Assembly (NCBI GenBank): GCA_016763165.1
Contig: JAESUJ010000017.1
Coordinates: forward strand, 1-5,903
Reading direction: 5' to 3'
Source: Candidatus Babeliales bacterium
GTDB lineage: Bacteria; Babelota; Babeliae; Babelales; CAZZPM01
DNA length: 5,903 bases
This document shows, piece by piece, positions 1 to 5,810 of the stretch (position 1 is its first letter; each line of letters starts with the position of its first letter). Position numbers and translations under genes: made by a program. The notes below the pieces were generated by a model, which saw nothing but the letters and a program-made list of their open reading frames with translations, was not told the DNA's origin and did not search any database.

Positions 1-288
1 AAATATAAATATGGTTATTGAAAAATAAAAAATATCCTCACGGAAAACTCCACAGGTTTCTTCAATAAGATCAACGAAAAAACCAATTGTTAATAAAATT
101 GCTTGTCGAGTCATAATCGCTCGTGGAGATCTCATCGCATACAAAGCAAAAGAAACAACCGTAACTATAAGAGCCATCATAATCCAAGTTTGTATCAATG
201 TATCAAAATGAATATCCCAGATTGGGCTTGTAAGTCCCACATATGAGAAAGGTTTTATAATGCTATAATTAAATATTGATGCCTTCAT
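1..288 (-). CDS. atpB: F1Fo ATP synthase subunit a, N-terminal part (runs off left edge)
   Basis: Subunit a forms the proton (or sodium) half-channels beside the c-ring of the membrane Fo sector. The reading frame starts at ATG 288-286 and stays open for 96 codons to the first base of the window, so the rest of the gene lies to the left. The visible part reads IWDIHFDTLIQTWIMMALIV, then a first membrane helix, then LLTIGFFVDLIEETCG. This aligns with the start of E. coli subunit a (FWTINIDSMFFSVVLGLL ... ELVIGFVNGSVKDM). The N-terminus before the first helix is short (about 30 residues). The essential Arg and the channel helices are outside the window. An AAGGA site (299-295) lies 6 bases before the ATG. 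The start overlaps the end of the upstream small membrane protein gene by 20 bases, which suggests translational coupling. The family call is from remembered alignment. Confidence 0.87.
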   Translation of the reverse strand, partial: MKASIFNYSIIKPFSYVGLTSPIWDIHFDTLIQTWIMMALIVTVVSFALYAMRSPRAIMTRQAILLTIGFFVDLIEETCGVFREDIFYFSITIFIF

Positions 289-553
289 TATTTTTCCTTA
301 ACTTTTGAACAGAATATAAACTACCTGAGATAAACCCTCCTACCCACCAATAAAACAAGTAAGACGTAGTAGAAAACATCACTAAAAATAGACCAATTAT
401 GCTATAGCGTAAAAATAAAAATAACATATGTCCAACACTTGAAACATACGGCCATACATTCATGCTGTATAACATAAACTTATAGTACAACAATGCTACC
501 ATAAATCCCAAAAAGACTGTTCCGACTATCTGAAATATCATTAAATACACCAT
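269..553 (-). CDS. Small three-helix membrane protein, AtpI/AtpR-like ATP synthase accessory subunit
   Basis: The product has 94 residues and is almost wholly hydrophobic. Three membrane segments are visible, at about residues 4-25, 41-61 and 62-82, followed by a short basic tail (QKLRKNNE). Arg49 lies inside the second segment (FLFLRYSIIG), and a Gly-rich stretch (WWVGGFISGS, 69-78) lies in the third. Position is the main argument: it directly precedes and overlaps atpB, where F-type operons carry atpI and N-ATPase operons carry atpR. Those families assist c-ring assembly or ion supply. A buried Arg and a Gly-rich last helix fit either family, but at this length I cannot tell which, and sequence similarity alone is weak. 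No strong ribosome binding site precedes ATG 553-551; only AAAG is seen nearby. An internal ATG at codon 5 is a less likely start. Confidence 0.6.
   Translation of the reverse strand: MVYLMIFQIVGTVFLGFMVALLYYKFMLYSMNVWPYVSSVGHMLFLFLRYSIIGLFLVMFSTTSYLFYWWVGGFISGSLYSVQKLRKNNEGINI
295..299 (-). promoter_or_regulatory. Ribosome binding site of atpB
   Basis: AAGGA on the minus strand lies 6 bases before ATG 288-286. It sits inside the end of the preceding gene and supports the chosen atpB start and the 20-base overlap. Confidence 0.7.
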
Positions 554-586
554 AACTTTAATTAAAATAAAATATACATTACACCG

Positions 587-615
587 AATGTATTAAAAAA
601 AGATGTTTTATGCAA
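587..615 (-). promoter_or_regulatory. Candidate sigma70-type promoter of the ATP synthase operon
   Basis: On the minus strand TTGCAT (615-610) and TACATT (592-587) are separated by exactly 17 bases and share 7 of 12 positions with the consensus. Transcription would start near 580, leaving a leader of about 27 bases before the small membrane protein gene. A TATATT at 576-571 is an alternative -10 but has no good -35. In an AT-rich spacer such matches arise by chance, so this is tentative. Confidence 0.33.
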
Positions 616-708
616 GATTCGAAGAGTTTTCTTTCTCTATTTTTAACTTTAATTTATTTTCTATTTTGAAATTATTGACTATTTGCACCAACAAAAACTA
701 AGCTGATA

Positions 709-736
709 TTAAAGACTATAAAATTTCTGCTATAAG
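709..736 (+). promoter_or_regulatory. Candidate extended -10 promoter of the exported-protein gene pair
   Basis: TGCTATAAG at 728-736 fits an extended -10 element (TG, one base, then TATAAG, 5 of 6 to consensus). A weak -35, TTAAAG at 709-714, lies 16 bases upstream. The start would be near 743, giving a leader of about 30 bases. A stand-alone TTGACT at 675-680 has no well-spaced -10. TATAAA at 717-722 is another possible -10. Confidence 0.4.
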
Positions 737-773
737 AAAATTCAGAATCGAGCGAACAAAAAAGGAATAAAAG

Positions 774-1028
774 ATGCAATATCATATCATAAAAGCTCTG
801 CTATTTTGCTTCATAAGCATAGCAAGTAGCTTATTACAAGCATCTCCAGAAGGTTTTTATACTAGTTTAACTCAACAAATAAAAATGGAAACCCCATGCA
901 CATGCATATGTCATGATAAAAAGTACACATTTAGAAAATGTACAACATGCCATCATCATGGCGGAAAGTTCATGCCTGCCCCTCATAAGAAAGCATCGAT
1001 AGAAAAAGATGATACTGATGAAAAATAA
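774..1028 (+). CDS. Small exported Cys/His-rich protein of unknown function
   Basis: The product has 84 residues. AAGGA at 762-766 lies 7 bases before the ATG. Residues 1-23 look like a Sec signal peptide: a short polar start with one Lys, a hydrophobic core (ALLFCFISIASSLL), and a probable cut after LQA at 23. The mature part is about 61 residues and carries a dense cluster: C42-x-C44-x-C46-H47, eight residues, then C56-x2-C59-H60-H61-H62-G-G. Five Cys and four His within 21 residues suggest a metal site, most simply zinc. CTTCH (56-60) also fits the CxxCH heme c attachment motif, though nothing else in the window suggests cytochrome c maturation. Disulfides are another possibility outside the cytoplasm. 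The tail is Lys/Asp/Glu-rich. It is probably cotranscribed with the next gene, 13 bases on. I do not recognise the family. Confidence 0.72.
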   Translation: MQYHIIKALLFCFISIASSLLQASPEGFYTSLTQQIKMETPCTCICHDKKYTFRKCTTCHHHGGKFMPAPHKKASIEKDDTDEK

Positions 1029-1034
1029 AAGGAG
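1029..1034 (+). promoter_or_regulatory. Ribosome binding site that sets the start of the 284-residue exported protein
   Basis: AAGGAG overlaps the region just after the preceding stop codon and is 7 bases before ATG 1042. It favours that start over the in-frame ATG at 1009. The upstream ATG would add 11 polar, basic residues and overlap the preceding gene. Confidence 0.8.
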
Positions 1035-1041
1035 AAATAAC

Positions 1042-1896
1042 ATGAAAAATGTACATGTATCAAAATTTATATGCCTTACAGTAAGTTTATTTATTTTATC
1101 ATACGCCTTGCAAGCAGCATCTACGCGATATCGCACACCAAGAGCGATGCCAAATTATTCACCATATTCACGTGTTGGAAGAGCAAGCAGAGCTTCTATT
1201 GCTAGACAAGTTGCATCTCAAACTGTGCCATTAAATACAACAAGTACTCAGGCTTCTTACAATGCACCAAATACTGGCTCTCGTTGGACTCGTGGAAAAA
1301 CTGTTAACAAAAGAATTCATCAAAAAACAATGTCCTTAATACATACAAAAAGAACAATAATTCAGCGTAGTACCCAGAAGCTCAATAATTTATTGGAAAA
1401 TATTAAAAAACAGACAGCAGCTCTGTTTTATCTTGTTGATCAGACAGGAAACCCTGTATCTCTTACAAATATTACAACAGCCATTGGATCAAAAAGTATC
1501 CAGGTCCCAAGCTTATCAAACCTCACAGAAGAGCAACAAGGCATTCTTAATGGAACAAGTGTTACTGTTGAAGAAAATGTAAAACGATGGGTTGAAACCT
1601 ATCTTGATAATGTAAAAAGAACTCGATCTAAATCCCTCACTGGACCATCTTTAATTATGTTTGGCCAATATTGGGAACGGACTAATCCTCGATATACCAG
1701 TGCTCTTACAAAAATATTTCATACTATTTCATTGCCAAAAAATACATCTCAAAAACTTGGCTTTGTAAGTGTCGATGGAACGCCGATCACGCTCTTATTT
1801 TTTGATGATCCGTTTCCTCCTCACACAGTTCCAGGATCAGCACGATCACCTTTTAGAGACCTTTTAGATACTTTTATTACTCGATACGGATTATAA
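1042..1896 (+). CDS. Exported protein of unknown function with a basic, acid-free N-terminal region
   Basis: The product has 284 residues from ATG 1042. A signal peptide spans residues 1-25 (two Lys, then FICLTVSLFILSYALQA), cut at LQA-AS, much like the signal in the upstream gene. Residues 26-92 are rich in Arg, Ser, Thr, Asn and Pro and look disordered. No Asp or Glu occurs before Glu119, while about 17 Arg/Lys fall between 27 and 118. Residues 92-128 could form a long helix (MSLIHTKRTIIQRSTQKLNN). The rest looks folded: a helix around 176-195 (EENVKRWVETYLDNVKR), then short hydrophobic strands and LLFFDDPFPPHTVPG at 251-265. There is no membrane anchor after the signal, so it is probably periplasmic or secreted. 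No domain family is recognised. It probably forms an operon with the Cys/His-rich gene and ends directly against sufC on the other strand. Confidence 0.8.
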   Translation: MKNVHVSKFICLTVSLFILSYALQAASTRYRTPRAMPNYSPYSRVGRASRASIARQVASQTVPLNTTSTQASYNAPNTGSRWTRGKTVNKRIHQKTMSLIHTKRTIIQRSTQKLNNLLENIKKQTAALFYLVDQTGNPVSLTNITTAIGSKSIQVPSLSNLTEEQQGILNGTSVTVEENVKRWVETYLDNVKRTRSKSLTGPSLIMFGQYWERTNPRYTSALTKIFHTISLPKNTSQKLGFVSVDGTPITLLFFDDPFPPHTVPGSARSPFRDLLDTFITRYGL

Positions 1897-1904
1897 TCCG
1901 TATC
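1883..1904. repeat. Perfect 22-base palindrome at the convergent gene junction, possible two-way terminator
   Basis: GATACGGAT (1883-1891) and ATCCGTATC (1896-1904) are exact reverse complements around a TATA centre (1892-1895), giving a 9-bp stem with a 4-base loop in RNA from either strand. The structure covers the last codons and stop codons of both converging genes. The plus strand continues with CTTTGCTTTC, a poor U-tract, and the minus strand continues A-rich. It is therefore not a textbook intrinsic terminator, but no other terminator candidate exists for either unit here. Confidence 0.55.
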
Positions 1905-2637
1905 CTTTGCTTTCGATCTCATCAACAAGCGACTTATCTCCTGAGCGAACAATTTTCCCTTGTTGCATGATATGCACGTAATCAGGAGTAACATGTTCAA
2001 GGATACGTTTGTAATGAGTAATCAAAACAACTGCTGTTTCAGAGTTTTGCTTAAGAATAACTTTTAATGCATCACAAACAACACGTAAGGCATCAATATC
2101 GAGACCTGAGTCTATTTCATCAAGAATCACAAGTCGTGGCTGCAAGATAGCCATTTGCAACATTTCAATCCGTTTCTTCTCACCACCTGAGCACCCAACA
2201 TTAACCGGTCGCTCAACAAATTCTGAAGAAACACCTAAAAGAGACATTTTTTCTTCAAGTAATTTTTTAAAAGCTTTAAGACCTATCTGCTTTTCTGTTC
2301 CTGCATACCAAGTATTATATGCCTGTCTTAAGAAATCTTTAAGTGGAACCCCTTCAACTTCATACGGATATTGGAAGGCTAAAAAGATGCCCATCCGAGC
2401 TCGTGCATCAACGGTTAAATCAGTAATTGAAGTACCATCAAAAAGCATTTCACCTGCTGTCAATGTATAACGAGGATGCCCCATCAAAGTATATGTTAAA
2501 GTACTTTTTCCAGATCCATTAGGTCCCATGATTGCATGGATTTCTCCTGGAAAAACTTCAAGGGAAACACCTTTTAAAATTTCATTTTCTTCAACGCTAA
2601 CATGCACATTTTTTATTTGTAGTAAAGGGATTTTCAT
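1891..2637 (-). CDS. sufC: SufC, Fe-S cluster assembly ATPase
   Basis: SufC is the ABC-type ATPase that drives the SufBCD scaffold for Fe-S cluster assembly in the cytosol. The product has 248 residues from ATG 2637-2635, the same length as E. coli SufC. Motifs in order are Walker A GPNGSGKST (38-46), Q-loop AFQYPYEVEG (87-96), signature SGGEKKR (150-156), Walker B VILDEIDSGLDID (170-182), and H-loop THYKR (207-211). PDYVHIM and the SKGYGL ending are also SufC-like. A GTG at 2664 would add nine residues, but AAAAGG at 2652-2647 lies 9 bases before the ATG and the family normally begins at this point. No sufB, sufD or sufS is adjacent; upstream is a CorC-like gene 53 bases away. The stop codon abuts that of the converging exported-protein gene. 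Confidence 0.95.
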   Translation of the reverse strand: MKIPLLQIKNVHVSVEENEILKGVSLEVFPGEIHAIMGPNGSGKSTLTYTLMGHPRYTLTAGEMLFDGTSITDLTVDARARMGIFLAFQYPYEVEGVPLKDFLRQAYNTWYAGTEKQIGLKAFKKLLEEKMSLLGVSSEFVERPVNVGCSGGEKKRIEMLQMAILQPRLVILDEIDSGLDIDALRVVCDALKVILKQNSETAVVLITHYKRILEHVTPDYVHIMQQGKIVRSGDKSLVDEIESKGYGL

Positions 2638-2646
2638 ACAATAGTA

Positions 2647-2652
2647 CCTTTT
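2647..2652 (-). promoter_or_regulatory. Ribosome binding site deciding the sufC start
   Basis: AAAAGG on the minus strand is 9 bases upstream of ATG 2637. It would lie inside the coding sequence if the GTG at 2664 were used, so it favours the 248-residue product. Its last G overlaps one arm of an inverted repeat (TAGTAC 2642-2647, GTACTA 2671-2676). Confidence 0.55.
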
Positions 2653-2690
2653 AATTTTCAACACAATTTTGTACTAATCAAAATATGTTT

Positions 2691-3959
2691 TTATGATATA
2701 ATATTTTCCGACTCTTTACTTTCAAATACCAAAACTTTAATAACGCGCTTAGCGCTTGCTTGCTGTATTTGAAAGCAATATCCCTGATAGTATAAACGAT
2801 TTCCCTTTTGAGGCAAATGTTCTAACTTTTCTGAAATAAAACCACCAAGCGTCATAGAATGCTCAGCTACAAATTCTATTTTCAAAACTTTTTCAAGCTC
2901 TTCAAGTTGCGTTCGTGCATCAATAATCCAGCCACCATCTTCAAGAGAGACTATCCCTTTTTGTTCAATTTCATGCTCGTCACGAATTTCTCCAACAATT
3001 TCTTCAATCACATCCTCAAGCGTTACCAAGCCAATAGTGACTCCATGCTCATCAACTACAATAGCCATATGCATTCGCTCACGAAGAAAGTAACTCAACA
3101 ACTGATTTGTTTTTTTTGATTCTGGAACAAAGAAAACTGGTCTGATCAGATCACGAAACGCTTTCTTCTGTTTTTTAGCTATAACCTGGAACACATCTTT
3201 ATGATAAATAAATCCAATAATATTGTCCTCTTTCCCTTCATACACAGGAATACGAGAATATCCACATGAAGAAAAAATATCTAGTGCATCATCAAGAGTA
3301 ACATCTATATTTAACATAACCATATCGATACGAGAAACCATAACCCTGCTTACAGGTGTCTGTCCAAGACCAAAAATATTTTGTAGCATTTCTGTCTTTT
3401 CCGTTTCCATGATTCCCTTTTTATCAACATAGTTTATTAAAAATTCAATTTCTTTTTCAGATACTTGATCGTTACGAGCTAAAGCATCACCACCAAAAAA
3501 TAAGAATGCTTTATTTGAGATAAACTGCAACACAGAAACTATCGGTCTTAATAAAAAAACCAAGATATTGATGATCCACAATGTAGAAGTAAACAGACGT
3601 TCATGATGAGTTTTTGCTAATGTTTTAGGGATGATATCTCCCATGATAAGAATTAAAACAGTAGCAACAGCAACACCAATAGCAAGCCCAAAGTCTCCAA
3701 AAAGCTTCTGCATCATTTCAGTTATCAAGACTGAACATAAAACATGAGCAAAGTTATTTGCTACTAAAATAGTAATCAAAATGCGATCAGGACGCCTACT
3801 CCATAAATCGAAAAGTGAACGATAATGGCTAACTACAGATTCTAATTCTTTAAGTTTAAATAATCTTAATGCTGTAAATGCTGTTTCTAAATATGCAAAA
3901 AACCCAGCCAAAAAAAGACATATAATAAAACCTATAAATTCAAGATACAGTGGCACCAT
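2691..3959 (-). CDS. CNNM/CBS-pair/CorC-HlyC domain membrane protein (TlyC/HlyC/CorC family)
   Basis: The product has 422 residues, typical for the family. AAAGG at 3970-3966 lies 6 bases before the ATG. Residues 1-155 form the CNNM (DUF21) membrane domain: helices at about 5-28, 60-80, 92-112 and 126-146, with AYLETAFTAL (22-31) and GDIIPKTLA (107-115) matching conserved family motifs. A CBS pair follows: the first repeat spans about 204-260 with GYSRIPVYEG (233-242), and the second about 268-328 with VVDEHGVTIGLVTLEDVIEE (301-320). The C-terminal CorC_HlyC domain (about 340-412) contains TLGGFISEKLEHLPQKG. Family members are linked to magnesium or cobalt export and CBS domains usually bind adenine nucleotides. 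'Hemolysin' in old annotations is a historical label. The actual ion cannot be told from sequence. It lies 36 bases downstream of the acyl-CoA ligase and 53 bases upstream of sufC, probably in one operon. Confidence 0.9.
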   Translation of the reverse strand: MVPLYLEFIGFIICLFLAGFFAYLETAFTALRLFKLKELESVVSHYRSLFDLWSRRPDRILITILVANNFAHVLCSVLITEMMQKLFGDFGLAIGVAVATVLILIMGDIIPKTLAKTHHERLFTSTLWIINILVFLLRPIVSVLQFISNKAFLFFGGDALARNDQVSEKEIEFLINYVDKKGIMETEKTEMLQNIFGLGQTPVSRVMVSRIDMVMLNIDVTLDDALDIFSSCGYSRIPVYEGKEDNIIGFIYHKDVFQVIAKKQKKAFRDLIRPVFFVPESKKTNQLLSYFLRERMHMAIVVDEHGVTIGLVTLEDVIEEIVGEIRDEHEIEQKGIVSLEDGGWIIDARTQLEELEKVLKIEFVAEHSMTLGGFISEKLEHLPQKGNRLYYQGYCFQIQQASAKRVIKVLVFESKESENIIS

Positions 3960-3971
3960 AATTAACCTTTC

Positions 3972-3984
3972 ACCTGAAACAGGT
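3972..3984 (-). repeat. Small inverted repeat just upstream of the CorC-like gene
   Basis: ACCTG and CAGGT flank a 3-base loop in the 36-base gap between the ligase stop and the CorC-like start. The repeat ends 2 bases before the ribosome binding site. Extended outwards, the arms match at 6 of 7 positions (TGACCTG / CAGGTGA). There is no U-tract, so it is not a terminator. It might be a small RNA hairpin or an operator, or chance. Confidence 0.3.
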
Positions 3985-3995
3985 CATATAAATCT

Positions 3996-5579
3996 TCACA
4001 CATTTTGTGTCCTATTTTTTAATTTTTTTTTATCTATTTTCCCTGTTGGAGAGAGTGGGAGATCATCTTTAAAGATAAATGTTCTTGGTATTTTATATGC
4101 AGCCAAATGTGCTGCACATAGTTGTCTCAATTCTTTTTCTACATTTTTTTTCATCATTTTAAGCGATATATACGCAACAGGAATCTCCCCTGCCGAGTCA
4201 TCAGAATGACCAATAACCGCAGCACGCATAACTAATGATGACTTCAATAATACATTTTCTACTTCTTGAGGATAAATATTAAATCCTTTATGAATGATGA
4301 GATCTTTATTTCGACCATGTATGACAATCTCACCCGCCATACTCAAAGAAGCAATATCTCCTGTGCACAACCATCCACTCTGTATCGCTTCAGAAGTTGC
4401 TTGTTCGGCTTTATAATATCCTTTCATGATATTAGCCCCTTTAATCCACAATGTTCCAATGCATCCCTTGTCCAATACTCGACCAGAATCATCACGAATT
4501 TGAATATCAATTCCAACAACCGGTTCTCCAACATTACTTGTTTGTCGATCATCATTTAAATAATTGATAGCAACAACTGGAGAAGCTTCTGTTAAGCCAT
4601 AACCTGAAAGAATTTTTCGACCATATAATAACGAAAATGCTGCACGAATCTTATCCGGCATTGCATCTGCACCAGAAATAAAAAGCTTCACTGAATCAAG
4701 CGGAGCCCGCTTCATCAAACATAAAAGTCCATACAATGCAGGAAACCCTAAAAAAACCGTTGGTTTCAGTTTCAAACCATCCGTAATTGCAGTTCGATCG
4801 ATTTTAGAAACTACAATTACTGGTGATCCAGTTATTGCTGGCAACCAAATGCATGTATTCTGAGCAAAAGCATGGAATAATGGAAGAACTGCAAAAAATG
4901 TTTCTTGCTCATTGGCGAGCAGTTGAAAACGAGCTGCTGCCTGCATAGCATTTGTAACAATATTTTTTGCTGATAAAACAACCCCCTTAGGCTGCCCAGT
5001 TGTTCCAGAAGTGTATAAAATAACAGCTGTATCTTCTCCAGTAACATCATGAGATAAGACAGTGCTTTCATCAAATCCTTCTAAAGAAACATTCAAAATA
5101 GAATCTGGAAAAATTTTCTTCTGAATTGTTTCATCGCACATAGATGCAGCTTCTACAATAACTGATTTAAGACGATCAGAAACAATAATAAGATCTGGAG
5201 AAGCATCTTTTATGATGTATGCAACTTCATTGATATGCAAAAATGTATTCACTGGAATAACAACTGCACCAACAAGTAAAGCTGCCCAATATCCTATATA
5301 AAATTCAACAGAATTTTCAATAAATAATAAAACATGATCTCGAGGACGAACTCCCATTTCAGAAAAAATACCGCTTACTTTTAAAGCACTTTTATATAAA
5401 TCCTGATATGAAATAGAATAACCAGATGCTGTTTTTAGAGCCTCTTTTTTCCCAAATCTTTCTGATGCTCGCAATAAAATACCGCTTGCACTCAAACAAC
5501 CAAATCGTTCATAAAAAGAATTGTATAGTTCATTATAAACTAACTGTTCTCTATTATTTTTTTTAAATAAATTCTGCAT
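3996..5579 (-). CDS. Long-chain fatty acid-CoA ligase-like AMP-forming synthetase
   Basis: The enzyme activates a carboxylic acid, most likely a fatty acid, to an acyl-adenylate and then to a CoA thioester. The product has 527 residues from ATG 5579. A GTG directly before it is possible, and the AAAGG at 5588-5584 is unusually close to either start. Adenylate-forming motifs in order (numbered from the ATG) are YTSGTTGQPKG near 189-199, LPLFHAFAQ near 233-240, SGYGLTEASP near 325-334, GWLCTGDIA near 402-410, GRNKDLIIHKGFNIYPQEVE near 422-441, and SPTGKIDKKK near 510-519 with the catalytic Lys at 514. Length and the fatty-acyl signature segment fit FadD-like ligases; other acyl substrates cannot be excluded. 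No membrane helix or fused acyltransferase domain is seen. It starts 23 bases after the ferredoxin gene and precedes the CorC-like gene by 36 bases. Confidence 0.9.
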   Translation of the reverse strand: MQNLFKKNNREQLVYNELYNSFYERFGCLSASGILLRASERFGKKEALKTASGYSISYQDLYKSALKVSGIFSEMGVRPRDHVLLFIENSVEFYIGYWAALLVGAVVIPVNTFLHINEVAYIIKDASPDLIIVSDRLKSVIVEAASMCDETIQKKIFPDSILNVSLEGFDESTVLSHDVTGEDTAVILYTSGTTGQPKGVVLSAKNIVTNAMQAAARFQLLANEQETFFAVLPLFHAFAQNTCIWLPAITGSPVIVVSKIDRTAITDGLKLKPTVFLGFPALYGLLCLMKRAPLDSVKLFISGADAMPDKIRAAFSLLYGRKILSGYGLTEASPVVAINYLNDDRQTSNVGEPVVGIDIQIRDDSGRVLDKGCIGTLWIKGANIMKGYYKAEQATSEAIQSGWLCTGDIASLSMAGEIVIHGRNKDLIIHKGFNIYPQEVENVLLKSSLVMRAAVIGHSDDSAGEIPVAYISLKMMKKNVEKELRQLCAAHLAAYKIPRTFIFKDDLPLSPTGKIDKKKLKNRTQNV

Positions 5580-5602
5580 CACCTTTATCGCACTTTCTTT
5601 AT

Positions 5603-5803
5603 CTACTTTTTTTCATGTTCAACTTTAATTACGCTTACAGGACACATATCAGCTGCTTCTTCTACGTCGTCTTTATGTTCATTAGGATCTACCGTATCAT
5701 CCACATATGCTATATCTTTCACAGTAAATACCTTACTGCAAATTACCTCACATGTACCACATGATATACATCCTGGAATCATTGAAACTTTTTTAATTTT
5801 CAT
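5603..5803 (-). CDS. Small single-cluster [4Fe-4S] ferredoxin
   Basis: The product has 66 residues from ATG 5803. It is a soluble electron carrier of the monocluster ferredoxin type, like that of Thermotoga maritima. C12-x2-C15-x2-C18 plus C54-P55 provide the four ligands of one [4Fe-4S] cluster. Acidic stretches such as VDDTVDPNEHKDDVEEAAD are typical of such ferredoxins. Cys22 occupies the place of a cysteine that forms a disulfide in related proteins, but the partner position is Asp46 and no other Cys exists. The frame stays open upstream to an ATG at 5887, but those 28 extra residues are basic and unlike ferredoxin. They overlap a better coding frame, so ATG 5803 is preferred. Its ribosome binding site is poor (AGGG at 5819-5816, 12 bases away), so coupling to the upstream gene's stop 7 bases before is likely. 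Confidence 0.88.
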   Translation of the reverse strand: MKIKKVSMIPGCISCGTCEVICSKVFTVKDIAYVDDTVDPNEHKDDVEEAADMCPVSVIKVEHEKK

Positions 5804-5810
5804 AGTGCCA

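Larger units (their letters stand above)
554..773. other. Divergent intergenic region between the atp operon and the exported-protein genes
   Basis: This 220-base, very AT-rich spacer separates two divergent transcription units. It holds candidate promoters for both directions and the ribosome binding site of the rightward gene. I see no RNA gene, terminator, strong hairpin or repeat in it. Confidence 0.7.

Noticed and set aside
675..680. TTGACT as a -35 for the exported-protein genes
   Set aside because: No TATAAT-like hexamer lies 16-18 bases downstream; the nearest candidates are too far away.
896..916. Repetitive, near-palindromic CATG/ATGCAT stretch in the Cys/His-rich gene
   Set aside because: It is explained by consecutive Cys, Thr, Ile and His codons (TGC, ACA, ATA, CAT) and is not a separate element.
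867..1136. Open minus-strand frame antisense to the two exported-protein genes
   Set aside because: It overlaps both plus-strand genes, which have strong ribosome sites and signal peptides. It has no ribosome site of its own and its hydrophobic content mirrors the opposite strand.
1893..1898. TATAAT hexamer in the palindrome as a promoter -10
   Set aside because: No acceptable -35 lies at the right distance on either strand, and it would drive transcription into the antisense of the neighbouring gene.
2859..3119. Plus-strand open frames inside the CorC-like gene (also 3223-3432)
   Set aside because: They are antisense to a gene with clear conserved domains, and their translations show no motif or credible start.
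4023..4031. Run of nine A (minus strand) near the ligase C-terminus, and a run of eight at 3110-3117 in the CorC-like gene, as slippage sites
   Set aside because: Both encode plain Lys codons in intact frames. Such runs are expected in an AT-rich genome, and nothing downstream suggests a programmed alternative frame.
4266..4559. Plus-strand frame at 4266-4559 and minus-strand frame at 4832-5074 inside the ligase gene
   Set aside because: Both are shadows of the acyl-CoA ligase, whose motifs run unbroken through these bases.
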